From the NCBI GenBank assembly GCA_016938095.1, contig JAFGVG010000356.1, positions 1 to 7,537 of the forward strand: a stretch of DNA of 7,537 bases, read 5' to 3'. The translations under genes and the position numbers were made by a program. This DNA is from Bacteroidales bacterium (GTDB lineage Bacteria; Bacteroidota; Bacteroidia; Bacteroidales; UBA10428). The notes under the pieces were generated by a model. It did no database searches. It saw only the letters and a list, made by a program, of their open reading frames with translations, and was not told where the DNA came from. Below, piece after piece: positions 6,592-7,537 of this stretch; within the stretch, counting starts at the first letter, position 1, and the number at the start of each line of letters is the position of its first letter.

Positions 6592-6609
6592 TACAAATCA
6601 CACAACTTT

Positions 6610-7537
6610 ATGCTTACCTTAAATATTATTCGCGAAAATACCGGGGAAGTAATCCGTCGCCTTGCCATCAAAAATTTTGACGCAAAAGACCTGGTTCAGA
6701 ACATTGTAGCCATTGATGTAGAACGCCGGACAACTCAGAATAAACTCGACAATACGCTGGCTGAACTGAATACCGTATCCAAAGAAATCGGCCAGTTGAT
6801 GAAATCGGGCCGCAAGGAAGAAGCCGAAGCCCAAAAAAACCGTACAGCCGAACTCAAAAAAGATATTGAGACCCTTTCAGCACAACTTGGAACAAGTGAG
6901 GAAAACCTCAGAAACCTGCTGGTTAAACTGCCCAACCTTCCCCACCAATCGGTTCCTCCCGGAAAAACAGCTGAAGACAATGTAATCGACCGCCAGGGCG
7001 GCACAATGCCTGAGTTGCCCGGGGATGCCCTTCCTCATTGGGACCTTGCCCGTATTTACGATATCATCGATTTTGAACTGGGGAATAAATTAACCGGAGC
7101 AGGGTTCCCTGTTTACAAAGGCATGGGCTCCAAACTGCAACGGGCGCTTATTAATTTCTTCCTCGACGAAAACACCCGGGCCGGCTATCTCGAAGTAATG
7201 CCTCCCCTGATGGTGAATGAAGATTCAGGGTTTGGCACCGGACAACTTCCCGATAAAGATGCCCAGATGTACCATGTAACACTGGACAATTTTTACCTGA
7301 TACCCACCGCCGAAGTGCCGGTTACCAATATATACCGCGATGTAATACTTGACACTGCCGTTCTGCCGGTTAAAAACACGGCCTATACCCCATGTTTCAG
7401 GCGCGAGGCCGGATCGTACGGAAAAGATGTAAGAGGGCTCAACCGGCTGCACCAGTTTGATAAAGTTGAGATTGTGCAAATACAGCACCCCGACAAATCC
7501 TATGCATCACTCGACGAAATGGTCAGGCACGTCGAAA
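6610..7537 (+). CDS. serS: Serine--tRNA ligase, N-terminal part (3' end outside window)
   Basis: SerRS is a class II synthetase that activates serine with ATP and charges tRNA-Ser (and tRNA-Sec where present). The frame is open from the ATG at 6610 to the window edge and gives 309 residues; bacterial enzymes usually have about 420-430, so roughly the last quarter is missing. It begins MLTLNIIRENTGEVIRRLAIK, as expected for the family. Residues about 30-105 are the long antiparallel coiled-coil arm that grips the long variable arm of tRNA-Ser. The catalytic domain follows: HWDLARIYDIIDFE (143-156), the motif 1 region around GYLEVMPPLMV (192-202), the serine-binding TAEVPVTN (233-240), and motif 2 FRREAGSYGKDVRGLNRLHQ (263-282). 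Motif 3 lies beyond the window. The gene comes after a strong terminator, so it is likely transcribed on its own. No Shine-Dalgarno sequence precedes the start. Confidence 0.97.
   Translation, partial: MLTLNIIRENTGEVIRRLAIKNFDAKDLVQNIVAIDVERRTTQNKLDNTLAELNTVSKEIGQLMKSGRKEEAEAQKNRTAELKKDIETLSAQLGTSEENLRNLLVKLPNLPHQSVPPGKTAEDNVIDRQGGTMPELPGDALPHWDLARIYDIIDFELGNKLTGAGFPVYKGMGSKLQRALINFFLDENTRAGYLEVMPPLMVNEDSGFGTGQLPDKDAQMYHVTLDNFYLIPTAEVPVTNIYRDVILDTAVLPVKNTAYTPCFRREAGSYGKDVRGLNRLHQFDKVEIVQIQHPDKSYASLDEMVRHVE

Overview
The window looks like ordinary chromosomal DNA from a member of the Bacteroidota, probably close to the Bacteroidales. The evidence is the promoter style (TTTG, 19 bases, then TAnnTTTG), start codons without a clear Shine-Dalgarno sequence, a RecQ with a long C-terminal extension, a bifunctional-nuclease domain fused to a UVR motif, a bL21 with a long Lys/Ala tail, and the order rplU-rpmA-serS. 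The genus cannot be fixed from the sequence. I see no insertion sequence, phage gene, CRISPR array, tRNA or rRNA.

Layout. Bases 1-1261 (+) are the 3' two-thirds of recQ, which enters from outside the window. Bases 1268-5517 (-) hold three genes that appear to form one operon, transcribed right to left: a BFN/DUF151-UVR protein, an 820-residue soluble hybrid histidine kinase, and a membrane-bound family 2 glycosyltransferase. They are separated by only 28 and 16 bases. The glycosyltransferase meets recQ tail to tail with a 6-base gap. Bases 5518-5677 are a divergent promoter region. Bases 5678-6504 (+) are rplU and rpmA, followed by a strong intrinsic terminator at 6537-6584. A putative serS promoter begins on the last base of the terminator T-tract, and serS (+) runs from 6610 off the right edge.

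Function. The plus-strand genes are housekeeping: DNA repair and recombination (RecQ), the large ribosomal subunit (bL21, bL27) and tRNA-Ser charging (SerRS). The minus-strand operon is the least predictable part. It joins a probable nuclease-type regulator, a cytoplasmic PAS/PAS/GAF-like sensor kinase with its own receiver domain, and an inner-membrane glycosyltransferase. No dedicated response regulator, Hpt protein or polysaccharide locus is visible. A link between intracellular sensing and envelope glycan synthesis is possible, but it rests on gene order alone.

I did not find a convincing new multi-gene system. The points most worth checking are the kinase operon, the undefined sensory domain in the kinase, the histone H1-like tail of bL21, and the overlap of terminator, promoter and palindrome upstream of serS.
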